Positions 59,901 to 60,737 of a stretch of 64,000 nucleotides of DNA are shown here, one piece after another. The position numbers were made by a program, and so were the translations under genes. Position 1 is the first letter of the stretch. Each line of letters begins with the position of its first letter. The notes below the pieces were generated by a model. That model ran no database searches. It worked only from the letters and a program-made list of their open reading frames with translations, and was not told the origin of the DNA. Source of the DNA: Liolophura sinensis (Eukaryota; Mollusca; Polyplacophora; Chitonida; Chitonidae); contig NW_027018001.1 in NCBI RefSeq assembly GCF_032854445.1, forward strand, positions 62,001 to 126,000, read 5' to 3'.

Positions 59901-60216
59901 TATAAACTAACGTTCCAGAATAGAATGTAAATTTCAATAGGATAGAATTCGAGGGGGTTAATTGGTTAAGGATCCGTGATACATGTTTGAGATTGATCTG
60001 CGGATATTTTAATTGTTGTTCTTTGCTAAATATCAACTGTTCCAGATGGAAGGTCCTCACGACCTGATATACGCAGACATGGACTTCGTGGGCACCCAAC
60101 CCATCATGCACCCTGCTGAGAATACAACCACCTACGCCAGCATTGCCTTTGGGCAGGTGGGACCGCCAGTTGTATATGACAATGATGAAGAGGACGGCCA
60201 TCCGAACAGTTCCTAA
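12818..60216 (+). CDS. Ig-superfamily transmembrane receptor, 22-exon model (7 Ig + FN3 + TM + tyrosine-rich tail)
   Basis: Whole-gene entry. Exons: 12818-12869, 14206-14553, 35120-35431, 35913-36209, 37920-38255, 41471-41740, 42682-42960, 46027-46380, 47074-47364, 48000-48134, 48785-48809, 49023-49087, 49689-49713, 50147-50220, 52023-52070, 52801-52857, 53544-53606, 53888-53950, 54813-54866, 57242-57301, 59468-59577, 60046-60216. They sum to 3489 nt, exactly 1163 codons including TAA, with no internal stop and matched phases at all 21 junctions. Domain order: signal peptide, seven Ig-like domains (residues about 22-749), FN3-like (about 750-846), TM (865-886), cytoplasmic tail. The extracellular exons are phase 1-1, one domain per exon, which is typical of Ig receptors. 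Likely role: cell-surface adhesion or recognition with SH2-dependent signalling; this is inferred from architecture only. I cannot assign an orthologue; database names such as CD22-like, nephrin-like or hemicentin-like would be plausible but not specific. The 20.6-kb gap before Ig2 is the weakest link. Confidence 0.8.
12948..13090 (+). mobile_element. SINE-A copy, internally deleted
   Basis: Has the tRNA-derived head (GTCGGTTAGC, AGCGTAATGAC, GTGAGTTCAAGTCCAGCTC) joined directly to AAAACACCAATCGAATAAAT, lacking the central ~90 bp. It lies in intron 1 of the plus gene. Confidence 0.82.
13395..13535 (-). mobile_element. SINE-A copy (3' part)
   Basis: Contains TATTTCACTTATACGGCTCC, GGTGGGAGGAAACCGGGCAG and CCGCAGGTTGCTGGCAAAC, in reverse orientation. 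Confidence 0.85.
14206..14553 (+). CDS. Plus gene exon 2: Ig-like domain 1
   Basis: Acceptor TTTCTTTGATAG at 14205 and donor AAG|GTAATT at 14554; phase 1 to 1. The domain shows the B-strand Cys in FTLQCNI, a Trp in TAWRYGY, and an F-strand Cys in LIWFCQYAD, preceded by the E-strand-like YTVTILNVT. Two extra cysteines (KCAAS and GCQN) lie between and could make a second disulphide. It carries several N-x-S/T sequons (NIT, NST, NTS, NLS, NVT), as expected outside the cell. It is the most membrane-distal domain of the model. Confidence 0.8.
15655..16920 (+). repeat. ~350-bp repeat family, cluster A (about 3-4 units)
   Basis: Shared blocks recur in order: GACAAAACCGCYAYTTGT, CTAGAAAGACATT, ATATATGGACGTTCCACC / ATATATGAACGTTCCACC, TAATTAGGGC, CCTATCCATACCTG, GTGCACACCAGTCC and AGGTCAATAAAATG. 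The CTAGAAAGACATT anchors near 16229 and 16579 are about 350 bp apart. Units are diverged and noncoding. Confidence 0.75.
17290..17960 (+). pseudogene. LINE ORF1-like relic (broken)
   Basis: A charged coiled-coil-like stretch (17304-17525) is followed, over several frame changes and stops, by SMRDNLLFHGLQ and further fragments whose wording resembles L1-type ORF1 proteins (coiled coil, then RRM-like domain). Frames change at least three times, so it cannot be expressed. The assignment is from pattern memory of the family and is not tested. Confidence 0.45.
18098..18208 (+). other. Candidate in-phase exon in intron 2
   Basis: A long T-rich tract ending GTTACAG (18097) precedes 111 nt that are open in phase 1 and end in phase 1 at a GTACGT donor (18209). 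It would add 37 residues beginning ESKICNADIVDIKNLNVLKK, helical and charged and unlike an Ig domain. Size, phases and splice sites fit the gene, but the sequence is AT-rich and could be open by chance. Confidence 0.25.
18335..18560 (+). mobile_element. SINE-A copy, near full length
   Basis: tRNA-like head (GTTGGTTAGCGCGCTAGC, GTGAGTTCAAATCCAGCTC), middle (CCAGCAACCTGTGGATGGTC), 3' end GAGTACGGCGTAAAACGCC and an (AAAT)n tail. Confidence 0.9.
18985..19865 (+). repeat. ~350-bp repeat family, cluster B (about 2.7 units)
   Basis: Units at about 18985, 19260 and 19610 share CTAGAAAGATATTGTG, ATATATGAACGTT, CAGTAGTTTCTTCTGTGCGG-type text and GTGCACACCAGYCCAACTTC. The first two are over 95% alike by eye for ~230 bp (19006-19240 against 19314-19550), so the duplication is recent. 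Confidence 0.85.
20402..20659 (-). CDS. Hypothetical ORF, possible first exon
   Basis: ATG at 20659-20657 opens 85 codons rich in Ser, Thr, Pro and Arg (starts MKVPPEVTEGIDPQMRSTAS) that end at GCGCA|GTAAGT, a perfect donor. Local GC and CpG are above the surroundings. I recognise no domain. It may be a first exon of an unrelated gene nested in intron 2, part of an unknown mobile element, or chance. Confidence 0.22.
   Translation of the reverse strand: MKVPPEVTEGIDPQMRSTASVFCSRVLLRLQNKNPNQTRDRTKHAQTAVNLSDPAPIAPRATPNLSSSSIRNATIMPAQSHVAAQ
21050..22690 (-). repeat. ~350-bp repeat family, cluster C (inverted)
   Basis: The same blocks as clusters A and B on the other strand (for example GGTGACCCCATTTTATTGAC at ~21328, GGCGTGCACGGCAG, CATATAGAACATGAAGA at ~21494 and ~22419). 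At least three partial units; one is interrupted by the MITE at 21630-22182. Confidence 0.75.
21630..22182. mobile_element. TTAA-flanked MITE, 553 bp
   Basis: Begins AGGAGAAGA and ends TCTTCTCCT, perfect terminal inverted repeats, with TTAA at 21626-21629 and again at 22183-22186. TTAA duplication is the hallmark of piggyBac-type transposition (family knowledge). No transposase frame, so it is non-autonomous. It interrupts a cluster C repeat, and an uninterrupted sister copy reads GACTTAAATTTTTT near 21273. Confidence 0.82.
24692..24835 (-). mobile_element. SINE-A copy (3' part)
   Basis: Contains CGTACTCAAGAATATTTCAC, GGTGGGAGGAAACCGGGCAG and CCACGACCATCCGCAGGTTG, in reverse orientation. Confidence 0.88.
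26230..27625 (+). pseudogene. Polinton-like (Maverick/adintovirus-type) relic with packaging-ATPase fragments
   Basis: A broken coding block. A Walker A motif, GQTGCGK, lies at 26993-27013; downstream in another frame (27336-27362) a strand-like TLYIIADCS resembles a Walker B region with its first acidic residue replaced. The order and surroundings fit the FtsK/HerA-type genome-packaging ATPase of Polinton-like elements. Upstream fragments (26293-26910) may derive from a structural gene of the same element, but I cannot say which. Frames change several times, stops are present, and the stretch around 27165-27288 is repeated at 27289-27425, so it is inactive. No terminal repeats of the element were found. 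Confidence 0.55.
27871..28200 (-). pseudogene. Tc1/mariner transposase relic (N-terminal part)
   Basis: On the minus strand, fragments such as RAIAQDLHMRLQHLQHRLRP and RNCLRKNDLRARRPHRG match the wording of the Tc1-type paired-like DNA-binding region (second helix-turn-helix plus GRPR-like hinge). The DDE catalytic part is absent. Three overlapping frames carry parts of it, so it is frameshifted. Confidence 0.6.
29651..29750 (-). mobile_element. SINE-A copy, truncated
   Basis: Contains TTTGATTGGTGTTTTACGCC, ATACTCAAGAATATTTCAC and GAGGAAACCGGGCAG, and ends abruptly after that. Confidence 0.85.
30071..30163 (+). mobile_element. SINE-A copy (3' part)
   Basis: Contains TCCGGTTTCCACCCACCAT, TTCTTGAGTACGGCGTAAAA and an (AAAT)n tail, in direct orientation. 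Confidence 0.88.
31590..31710. repeat. Short direct duplication, ~73-bp spacing
   Basis: TTAACTTTTGCAGTCGTATT at 31587 and TTAACTTTTGCAGTAGTATT at about 31659, each followed by GTACATAGAGTGA and then CTNGGTGAAGAT. It abuts the foldback element to the right. Confidence 0.7.
31690..33520. mobile_element. 1.8-kb foldback element with internal tandem units
   Basis: The ends are inverted copies: CTCGGTGAAGATAGCACAAG at the left against the reverse complement of CTTGTGCCAATTTCACCGAC at the right. Matching pairs continue inward (for example AATAAATACATATTGAACAT with ATGTTCAATATGTATTTATT; GGTGGTTGCGGTGTGTGTG on both sides) to a centre near 32600. Around the centre are 160-180-bp repeats with CCTGGAATGGGGAT (32277, 32437 and inverted copies). 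Smaller palindromes lie in each arm (CATATTCGCCAGAATGCAG). No transposase. Probably a non-autonomous foldback transposon. Confidence 0.75.
34372..34731 (-). mobile_element. SINE-B copy, full length
   Basis: On the minus strand it begins with a tRNA-like head (box A-like ATAGCACAGTTGGTAGAGCG, box B-like GGTAGATCCAGGATC), continues with a ~250-bp body and ends TTGAGTACGACGTTAAACCC plus (CACT)n. Two sister copies at 44503 and 59042. Confidence 0.85.
34780..34960. repeat. Imperfect ~40-bp repeats
   Basis: Phrases such as GTAGAAATGTGACAGATGCC, GAAGAGTGACAGATGCTTA and GACATGGGAAAATATGACTG recur every ~40 bases just upstream of the Ig2 exon. Confidence 0.5.
35120..35431 (+). CDS. Plus gene exon 3: Ig-like domain 2
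   Basis: Acceptor TTATCTTCTCAG ends at 35119; donor T|GTGAGT starts at 35432; phase 1-1. Starts VMVTRVTLTNPPHPVLAGQP, with B-strand Cys in FNFTCVT and F-strand Cys in ELYCTANN. The usual core Trp after the first Cys is replaced (CIRSYIRR), and there is an extra Cys pair (ACIRS, DCIWN). This resembles the C2-like membrane-proximal domains of nectin or SLAM-type receptors more than I-set domains, by layout only. Confidence 0.85.
35913..36209 (+). CDS. Plus gene exon 4: Ig-like domain 3
   Basis: Acceptor TTTACATAG ends at 35912; donor T|GTAGGT starts at 36210; phase 1-1. Begins PPQNGVRVSGYVNN, has SLTCQV for the B strand, a Trp in LVWSSG, and KTCVCKGS for the F strand. The acceptor has a short pyrimidine tract. 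The alternative donor further right would break the phase, so this one was chosen. Confidence 0.85.
36312..36600. repeat. (GTAT)n microsatellite and 57-bp minisatellite
   Basis: (GTAT)n to about 36393, then AGGCCCTATGTACATGTATG at 36394, 36451, 36508 and 36565, exactly 57 bp apart. Open frames across it (Cys/Val/Tyr-rich) are by-products of the repeat. Confidence 0.92.
36735..36812 (-). mobile_element. SINE-A fragment
   Basis: (TTTA)n, TGTTGTTTTACGCTGCACTC and TTTATACGACGGTGCC in reverse orientation. Confidence 0.75.
37920..38255 (+). CDS. Plus gene exon 5: Ig-like domain 4
   Basis: Acceptor GTTTGTAG ends at 37919; donor T|GTAAGT at 38256; phase 1-1. Begins GPDSIQLRADSGQS. The canonical Ig core is intact: VTFTCNASESNP, a Trp in VLSWKNN, and DGDVIRCGARR. 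A GT two bases earlier (38254) would shift the phase to 2 and has a poorer context, so 38255 is preferred as the end. A possible alternative terminal exon lies only 105 nt downstream. Confidence 0.88.
38361..38452 (+). CDS. Possible alternative terminal exon (soluble isoform)
   Basis: A T-rich tract followed by GATGTTTCAG ends at 38360. Read in phase 1 from exon 5 it stays open for 30 codons (starts SDILQHSPSRMPSSEATLN) and stops at TGA 38450-38452. AATAAA occurs at 38721. If used it would end the protein after Ig4 and give a secreted molecule. A 30-codon open frame can occur by chance, so this is a suggestion only; it could also be unused intron sequence. Confidence 0.3.
39601..40078. mobile_element. 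TTAA-flanked MITE, ~478 bp
   Basis: Begins AGGAGAAGAAAAC and ends GTTTTTTCTCC, imperfect inverted repeats, with TTAA at 39597-39600 and 40079-40082. The termini resemble those of the element at 21630, so both probably belong to the same piggyBac-like non-autonomous group; the interiors are not obviously alike. AT-rich, noncoding. Confidence 0.68.
40662..40926 (+). mobile_element. SINE-A copy, full-length reference
   Basis: The best copy. tRNA-like head with box A (TGGCTCAGTCGGTTAGCGCG) and box B-like GTGAGTTCAAGTCC, middle with CCCGGGCTCTGCCCGG palindrome, then TTGAGTACGGCGTAAAACAC and (AAAT)n. About 265 bp. Confidence 0.93.
41471..41740 (+). CDS. Plus gene exon 6: Ig-like domain 5 (atypical cysteines)
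   Basis: Acceptor TATTTTTCCAG ends at 41470; donor T|GTAAGT at 41741; phase 1-1. It reads like an I-set domain: AELSCTTWAKPEPTISWSRR and RTDSGVYTVTASNEVG. The F-strand position that is normally Cys (Y-x-C) is Val (YTV), so the canonical disulphide cannot form; an extra Cys near the N terminus (FTSCNTS) may pair with the remaining one. It is shorter (90 residues) than its neighbours. Confidence 0.87.
41741..42681. other. Plus-gene intron 6
   Basis: 940 bp of AT-rich intron in which I see no element or gene. Confidence 0.6.
42682..42960 (+). CDS. Plus gene exon 7: Ig-like domain 6
   Basis: Acceptor TATATTTTCCAAG ends at 42681; donor GAG|GTAAGG at 42961; phase 1-1. Starts APKVSVVLMSGKNITEGNP, with LKLGCRAEGVPQNYS, a Trp in SAWNRT, and the classic DQGVYRCGASNGFG F-strand motif. 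It is a conventional I-set or C2-type domain. Confidence 0.9.
42961..46026. other. Plus-gene intron 7
   Basis: Contains a SINE-B copy (44503-44824) and AT-rich simple sequence near 45120-45180 and 45895-45960. No exon seen. Confidence 0.6.
44503..44824 (+). mobile_element. SINE-B copy
   Basis: tRNA-like head ACCGCCCCGATAGCTCAGTT, body with GCCTTCGGTAAGTCGTCACA and CCTCATATGACAGAAAA, 3' end GTACGACGTTACACCCTAAG. The head is diverged enough that it is not a functional tRNA. Confidence 0.8.
46027..46380 (+). CDS. Plus gene exon 8: Ig-like domain 7 (no canonical cysteines)
   Basis: Acceptor CTCTTTCCCAG ends at 46026; donor CAG|GTAATG at 46381; phase 1-1. Begins ARPQFPKEINRQAAALGENI. The fold is recognisable from VNLTWYKL and KRDDFGQYKFVAENEVGS, but both core cysteines are absent: the B-strand position is in IKLMFKF and the F-strand position is Y-K-F. 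At 118 residues it is longer than the other domains because of an insertion before VQLSGHVAEL. Confidence 0.87.
46490..46760 (+). mobile_element. SINE-A copy, diverged, with a preceding tail fragment
   Basis: A tail-like piece at 46500-46540 (GAATACGGCAATAAACACCA) is followed by a nearly complete diverged copy (CTCACGCTGGCTTCCTCTCC, TCGTATAAGTGAAATATGCT, CCAATCAAACACATAAATA). Confidence 0.75.
47074..47364 (+). CDS. Plus gene exon 9: fibronectin type III-like domain
   Basis: Acceptor TTAATGTTCCAG ends at 47073; donor CAG|GTAAAT at 47365; phase 1-1. Starts DRPCPPMLTTTFCENR, has the B-strand Trp in NVTWISSFNGGSTQ, then FKLQYKKKG and the F-strand motif GEYSFRVYGVNSWNKSD, which is the FN3 signature (YxFRVxxxN). 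Two to three cysteines (RPCPP, TFCEN, TNCTV) probably form a disulphide. A membrane-proximal FN3 after Ig domains is common in neural and immune adhesion receptors. Confidence 0.88.
47899..47982. repeat. (AT)n microsatellite, about 42 repeats
   Basis: An uninterrupted AT dinucleotide run ends 17 bases before the acceptor of the transmembrane exon and occupies the place where branch point and polypyrimidine tract would normally be. Length polymorphism is very likely. Confidence 0.95.
48000..48134 (+). CDS. Plus gene exon 10: stalk and transmembrane helix
   Basis: Acceptor GTGTTTTGCAG ends at 47999; donor AAG|GTAATG at 48135; phase 1-1. A short Pro/Gly stalk (PPGSPGDPGALTGPLAGG) leads into a hydrophobic helix, ISGAIVLMGVVLLVVVIL, stopped by RRRK. 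This is a type I single-pass anchor. The frame was fixed by phase 1 from the FN3 exon. An (AT)n microsatellite ends 17 bases before the acceptor. Skipping this exon would keep the frame and make a soluble tail-bearing protein. Confidence 0.88.
48135..48784. other. Plus-gene intron 10
   Basis: 650 bp between the transmembrane exon and the first tail exon. No element seen. Confidence 0.55.
48785..48809 (+). CDS. Plus gene exon 11: tail, 25-nt exon
   Basis: A strong pyrimidine-rich acceptor (GTATATTCTTTCAG) ends at 48784 and a GTAAGT donor starts at 48810. It encodes ENSSSGET and changes phase 1 to 2, so it only works when followed by the phase 2 exon at 49023. It matches the length and phase of the exon at 49689. 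Confidence 0.75.
49023..49087 (+). CDS. Plus gene exon 12: tail, YENV motif
   Basis: Acceptor TTTTTTCTTCTCTCAG ends at 49022; donor GCAG|GTGAGA at 49088; phase 2 to 1. It encodes KMRPDAVSSDVQSARHYENV-A. YENV fits the pY-x-N pattern bound by Grb2-type SH2 domains (family knowledge). No stop occurs in the phase dictated by exon 11. Confidence 0.78.
49088..49688. other. Plus-gene intron 12
   Basis: 601 bp, nothing recognised. Confidence 0.55.
49689..49713 (+). CDS. Plus gene exon 13: tail, 25-nt exon
   Basis: Acceptor CTCTTTTTCCAG ends at 49688; donor GTAAGT starts at 49714; phase 1 to 2. Encodes GTESPANE. It has the same size and phase pattern as exon 11, and the next exon restores phase 1. 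Confidence 0.75.
49714..50146. other. Plus-gene intron 13
   Basis: 433 bp, nothing recognised. Confidence 0.55.
50147..50220 (+). CDS. Plus gene exon 14: tail, YEDV motif
   Basis: Acceptor TAATTTCTTCCAG ends at 50146; donor TCAG|GTAAAT at 50221; phase 2 to 1. Encodes HETTASVGHTGAYEDVDLMP then a Ser-rich end. YEDV is a plausible SH2 ligand. It parallels exon 12 in size (74 against 65 nt), phase and Y-E-x-V motif. Confidence 0.8.
50487..50752 (+). mobile_element. SINE-A copy, diverged
   Basis: Head and middle are diverged (ACAATGACCCAGGAG, CCAGCGAATGGTCATAGGTT), the 3' part is clear (AAAAGTGAAATATTCTTGAG, TATGGCGTGAAA), and the (AAAT)n tail is long. Confidence 0.8.
50885..50940 (-). mobile_element. 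SINE-A 3'-end fragment
   Basis: TTTATTTGATTGATGTTGTA and CACCATGCTCAAGAATATCA, in reverse orientation. Confidence 0.65.
52023..52070 (+). CDS. Plus gene exon 15: tail, YAVV motif
   Basis: Acceptor TTGATATATACAG ends at 52022; donor AAG|GTAAGT at 52071; phase 1-1. Encodes GSDVPAGLYAVVDKKK. LYAVVDKKK resembles the PVYAEVNKP modules of the next exons, so it may be a diverged member of that series. Confidence 0.8.
52339..52441. mobile_element. 103-bp foldback (hairpin) element
   Basis: CCCGTCCAAACTATCCAACA at the left is the near-perfect inverse of TGTTGGATAGTCTGGACGGG at the right, with the pairing continuing through ACTCAACTTTTGTTGACTCAAC against GTTGAGTAAATAAAAGTTGA; the loop is only about 12 nt. 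It lies in intron 15. Confidence 0.82.
52801..52857 (+). CDS. Plus gene exon 16: tail, first YAEVNK module
   Basis: Acceptor TGATGGATTTCAG ends at 52800; donor AAG|GTCTGA at 52858; phase 1-1. Encodes DPPVYAEVNKPQKAPKPTK. YAEV fits Src-family, SHP or SAP-type pY-x-x-V contexts. The donor is weaker (GTCTGA) than others in the gene. Confidence 0.82.
53391..53444 (+). pseudogene. Decayed or optional YAEVNK-like exon
   Basis: The stretch reads APVYTEENKVHKTNQIAK in phase 1, clearly related to the exons at 52801 and 53544. AG precedes it (CCATGTAG, weak tract) and a GT follows (A|GTCTGT), so an in-phase 54-nt exon is still possible. The core motif has changed from YAEV to YTEE, which would lose the hydrophobic +3 residue. 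I treat it as a decaying copy, left out of the 22-exon model, but it could be an alternative exon. Confidence 0.5.
53544..53606 (+). CDS. Plus gene exon 17: tail, second YAEVNK module
   Basis: Acceptor CTTCAATTGCAG ends at 53543; donor AAG|GTTAGG at 53607; phase 1-1. Encodes EQAAPVYAEVNKPKKTGETAK. It shares PVYAEVNKP with exon 16, including most codons, which indicates recent tandem duplication. Confidence 0.82.
53888..53950 (+). CDS. Plus gene exon 18: tail, third YAEVNK module
   Basis: Acceptor TTCATTTTTAG ends at 53887; donor ACAG|GTTTGT at 53951; phase 1-1. Encodes APEGPMYAEVNKTQNKANEE-T. It is the same length (63 nt) as exon 17 and repeats the YAEVNK core. Confidence 0.82.
54813..54866 (+). 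CDS. Plus gene exon 19: basic linker with GC donor
   Basis: Acceptor TACTTTTATGAAG ends at 54812. Encodes GAFRKAKGIFKPKPGKPK, a Lys/Pro-rich linker without tyrosine. The donor is AAG|GCAAGT at 54867, a GC-AG intron with otherwise perfect complementarity to U1, as expected for functional GC donors. Phase 1-1. The next intron holds a LINE relic. Confidence 0.72.
54930..55146. repeat. (TATG)n and GTGTAGTTAGTATGCATG repeats
   Basis: Phrases GTAGTTAGTATGCATGTATG / TGTGTATG repeat every ~26-30 bases and lead into (GTAT)n; matching text recurs at 56577-56735 and 56895-57025. Confidence 0.9.
55147..56577 (-). pseudogene. Non-LTR retrotransposon relic: RT C-terminus, RNase H, 3' tail
   Basis: Minus strand. 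The end of a reverse-transcriptase protein starts near 56575 (C-terminal thumb-like ...SQLKKLNTVHHQALWLCLG), then an RNase H-like part (FTDGSKNDDG about 56040; CSDSLSCLQAI and GHMGIPGNTAAD in another frame) and a Cys-containing C-terminal stretch (GPHCFACDQRF). At least two frameshifts, and the 5' part is absent. The 3' UTR ends in (CACT)n at 55147. This fits I/Jockey-like LINEs that carry RNase H (family knowledge). Confidence 0.82.
56577..57030. repeat. Microsatellite block right of the LINE relic
   Basis: TTAGTATGCATGTGTGTATG and (GTAT)n runs resemble the left block at 55030-55146, interrupted by a second LINE 3' end (56735-56895). Confidence 0.88.
56735..56895 (-). mobile_element. Second LINE copy, 3' end only
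   Basis: About 160 bp nearly identical to 55147-55305 (TTTATCGCGACAATAAAACG, CAAGTAGTCGATCTACTACG), again with the (GTGA)n tail on its left. It is a separate, severely 5'-truncated insertion or part of a local duplication. Confidence 0.85.
57242..57301 (+). CDS. Plus gene exon 20: basic linker
   Basis: Acceptor GGGATTATTTAACAG ends at 57241; donor AATG|GTGGGT at 57302; phase 1-1. Encodes GKPTPADKTGLINGKKKDGN, a Lys-rich linker like exon 19. There is no tyrosine. Confidence 0.72.
57944..57963 (+). other. Candidate 20-nt microexon that would shift the frame
   Basis: ATGCTCTATGGCAG precedes and a strong GTATGT donor follows CCGGCTATGGACCAGCAGAG. In phase 1 it reads AGYGPAE and ends in phase 0, whereas the next exon (59468) is only long and open in phase 1. 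Inclusion would therefore run into a TGA after 17 codons of the next exon and remove YSNS, YADM, YASI and YDND. It is either a chance splice-site pair or a regulated truncating exon. Confidence 0.25.
59042..59263 (+). mobile_element. SINE-B copy, 5'-truncated
   Basis: Contains TTGCCTTCGGTAAGTCGTCT, CCTTTGTCGTCATATGACTG, TTGAGTACGACGTTAAACCC and (CACT)n. The tRNA-like head is missing. Confidence 0.85.
59468..59577 (+). CDS. Plus gene exon 21: tail, YSNS motif
   Basis: Acceptor TTGTCTTTACACAG ends at 59467; donor CCAG|GTACAT at 59578; phase 1 to 0. Starts GQSSANTFDNAAFTGDEVMY and contains YSNS (pY-x-N type), then a charged VEVERTEPSGRPGQ. Only the phase 1 reading is open, which supports direct joining to exon 20. 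Confidence 0.78.
60046..60216 (+). CDS. Plus gene exon 22: tail end, YADM, YASI, YDND, stop
   Basis: Acceptor TATCAACTGTTCCAG ends at 60045; TAA at 60214-60216; entered in phase 0. Encodes MEGPHDLIYADMDF, then a 12-residue stretch, TTTYASIAFGQVG and VVYDNDEEDGHPNSS. YADM is a YxxM motif (PI3K p85-type), TTYASI fits a loose ITIM pattern, and YDND is pY-x-N-like. The two central tyrosines are 21 residues apart, too far for a standard ITAM. Confidence 0.85.
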   Translation: MEGPHDLIYADMDFVGTQPIMHPAENTTTYASIAFGQVGPPVVYDNDEEDGHPNSS

Positions 60217-60737
60217 AGCTAAATAGTTTAACAATCTGCAAGATAGCCCCTGTGCTGCTCAGTAAGTCAGCGGAAAACCTGTGGCTCGGAACTCAACATA
60301 TTCAAATACTTAAGCCGTTTGTGGAATGAAATGATGAATCGCGCTTTTTCATGTGATTGTAACATTCAACAGATCGCACAGTTTGAACGTGATTGATGAC
60401 TTCATCAATTTGTCGAATTCAGCGAGTTCAGCGAGGCGTGTAAACGCGGCTTTATGCAGGTATATGTATCTTTAGGTTATTTTTTCTTCTTCCTTACCAT
60501 CGAATGAAGTATTAATTTGACGGATGAATTTGTTAACTACACGGTTTAGGGCCATATTAAATGGCCTGAACAAAAAAAAAGTACTACTAACAGCGATATA
60601 ATTACAGCTGGACTATAGAGACCTGTCCCTATACTGACTTTTGCCTGTAAATTGCACTGAAGTAAACCTTGTCGGCATAGAGAGTGGCTGCTAGGTCTGA
60701 CTTTTCTAAGGTTAAACAGAGTGTTGTCCGAAAATTT
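60217..60737 (+). other. Probable 3' UTR of plus gene
   Basis: Follows the stop codon. ATTAAA occurs near 60556 and AATAAA first at about 60950 within the tandem repeat, so the polyadenylation site could be at either. Not resolved. Confidence 0.4.

Noticed and set aside
48785-60216. Classical ITAM in the tail
   Set aside because: No pair of YxxL/I motifs with 6-12 residue spacing; YADM and YASI are 21 residues apart, so only single SH2-ligand-like motifs are claimed.
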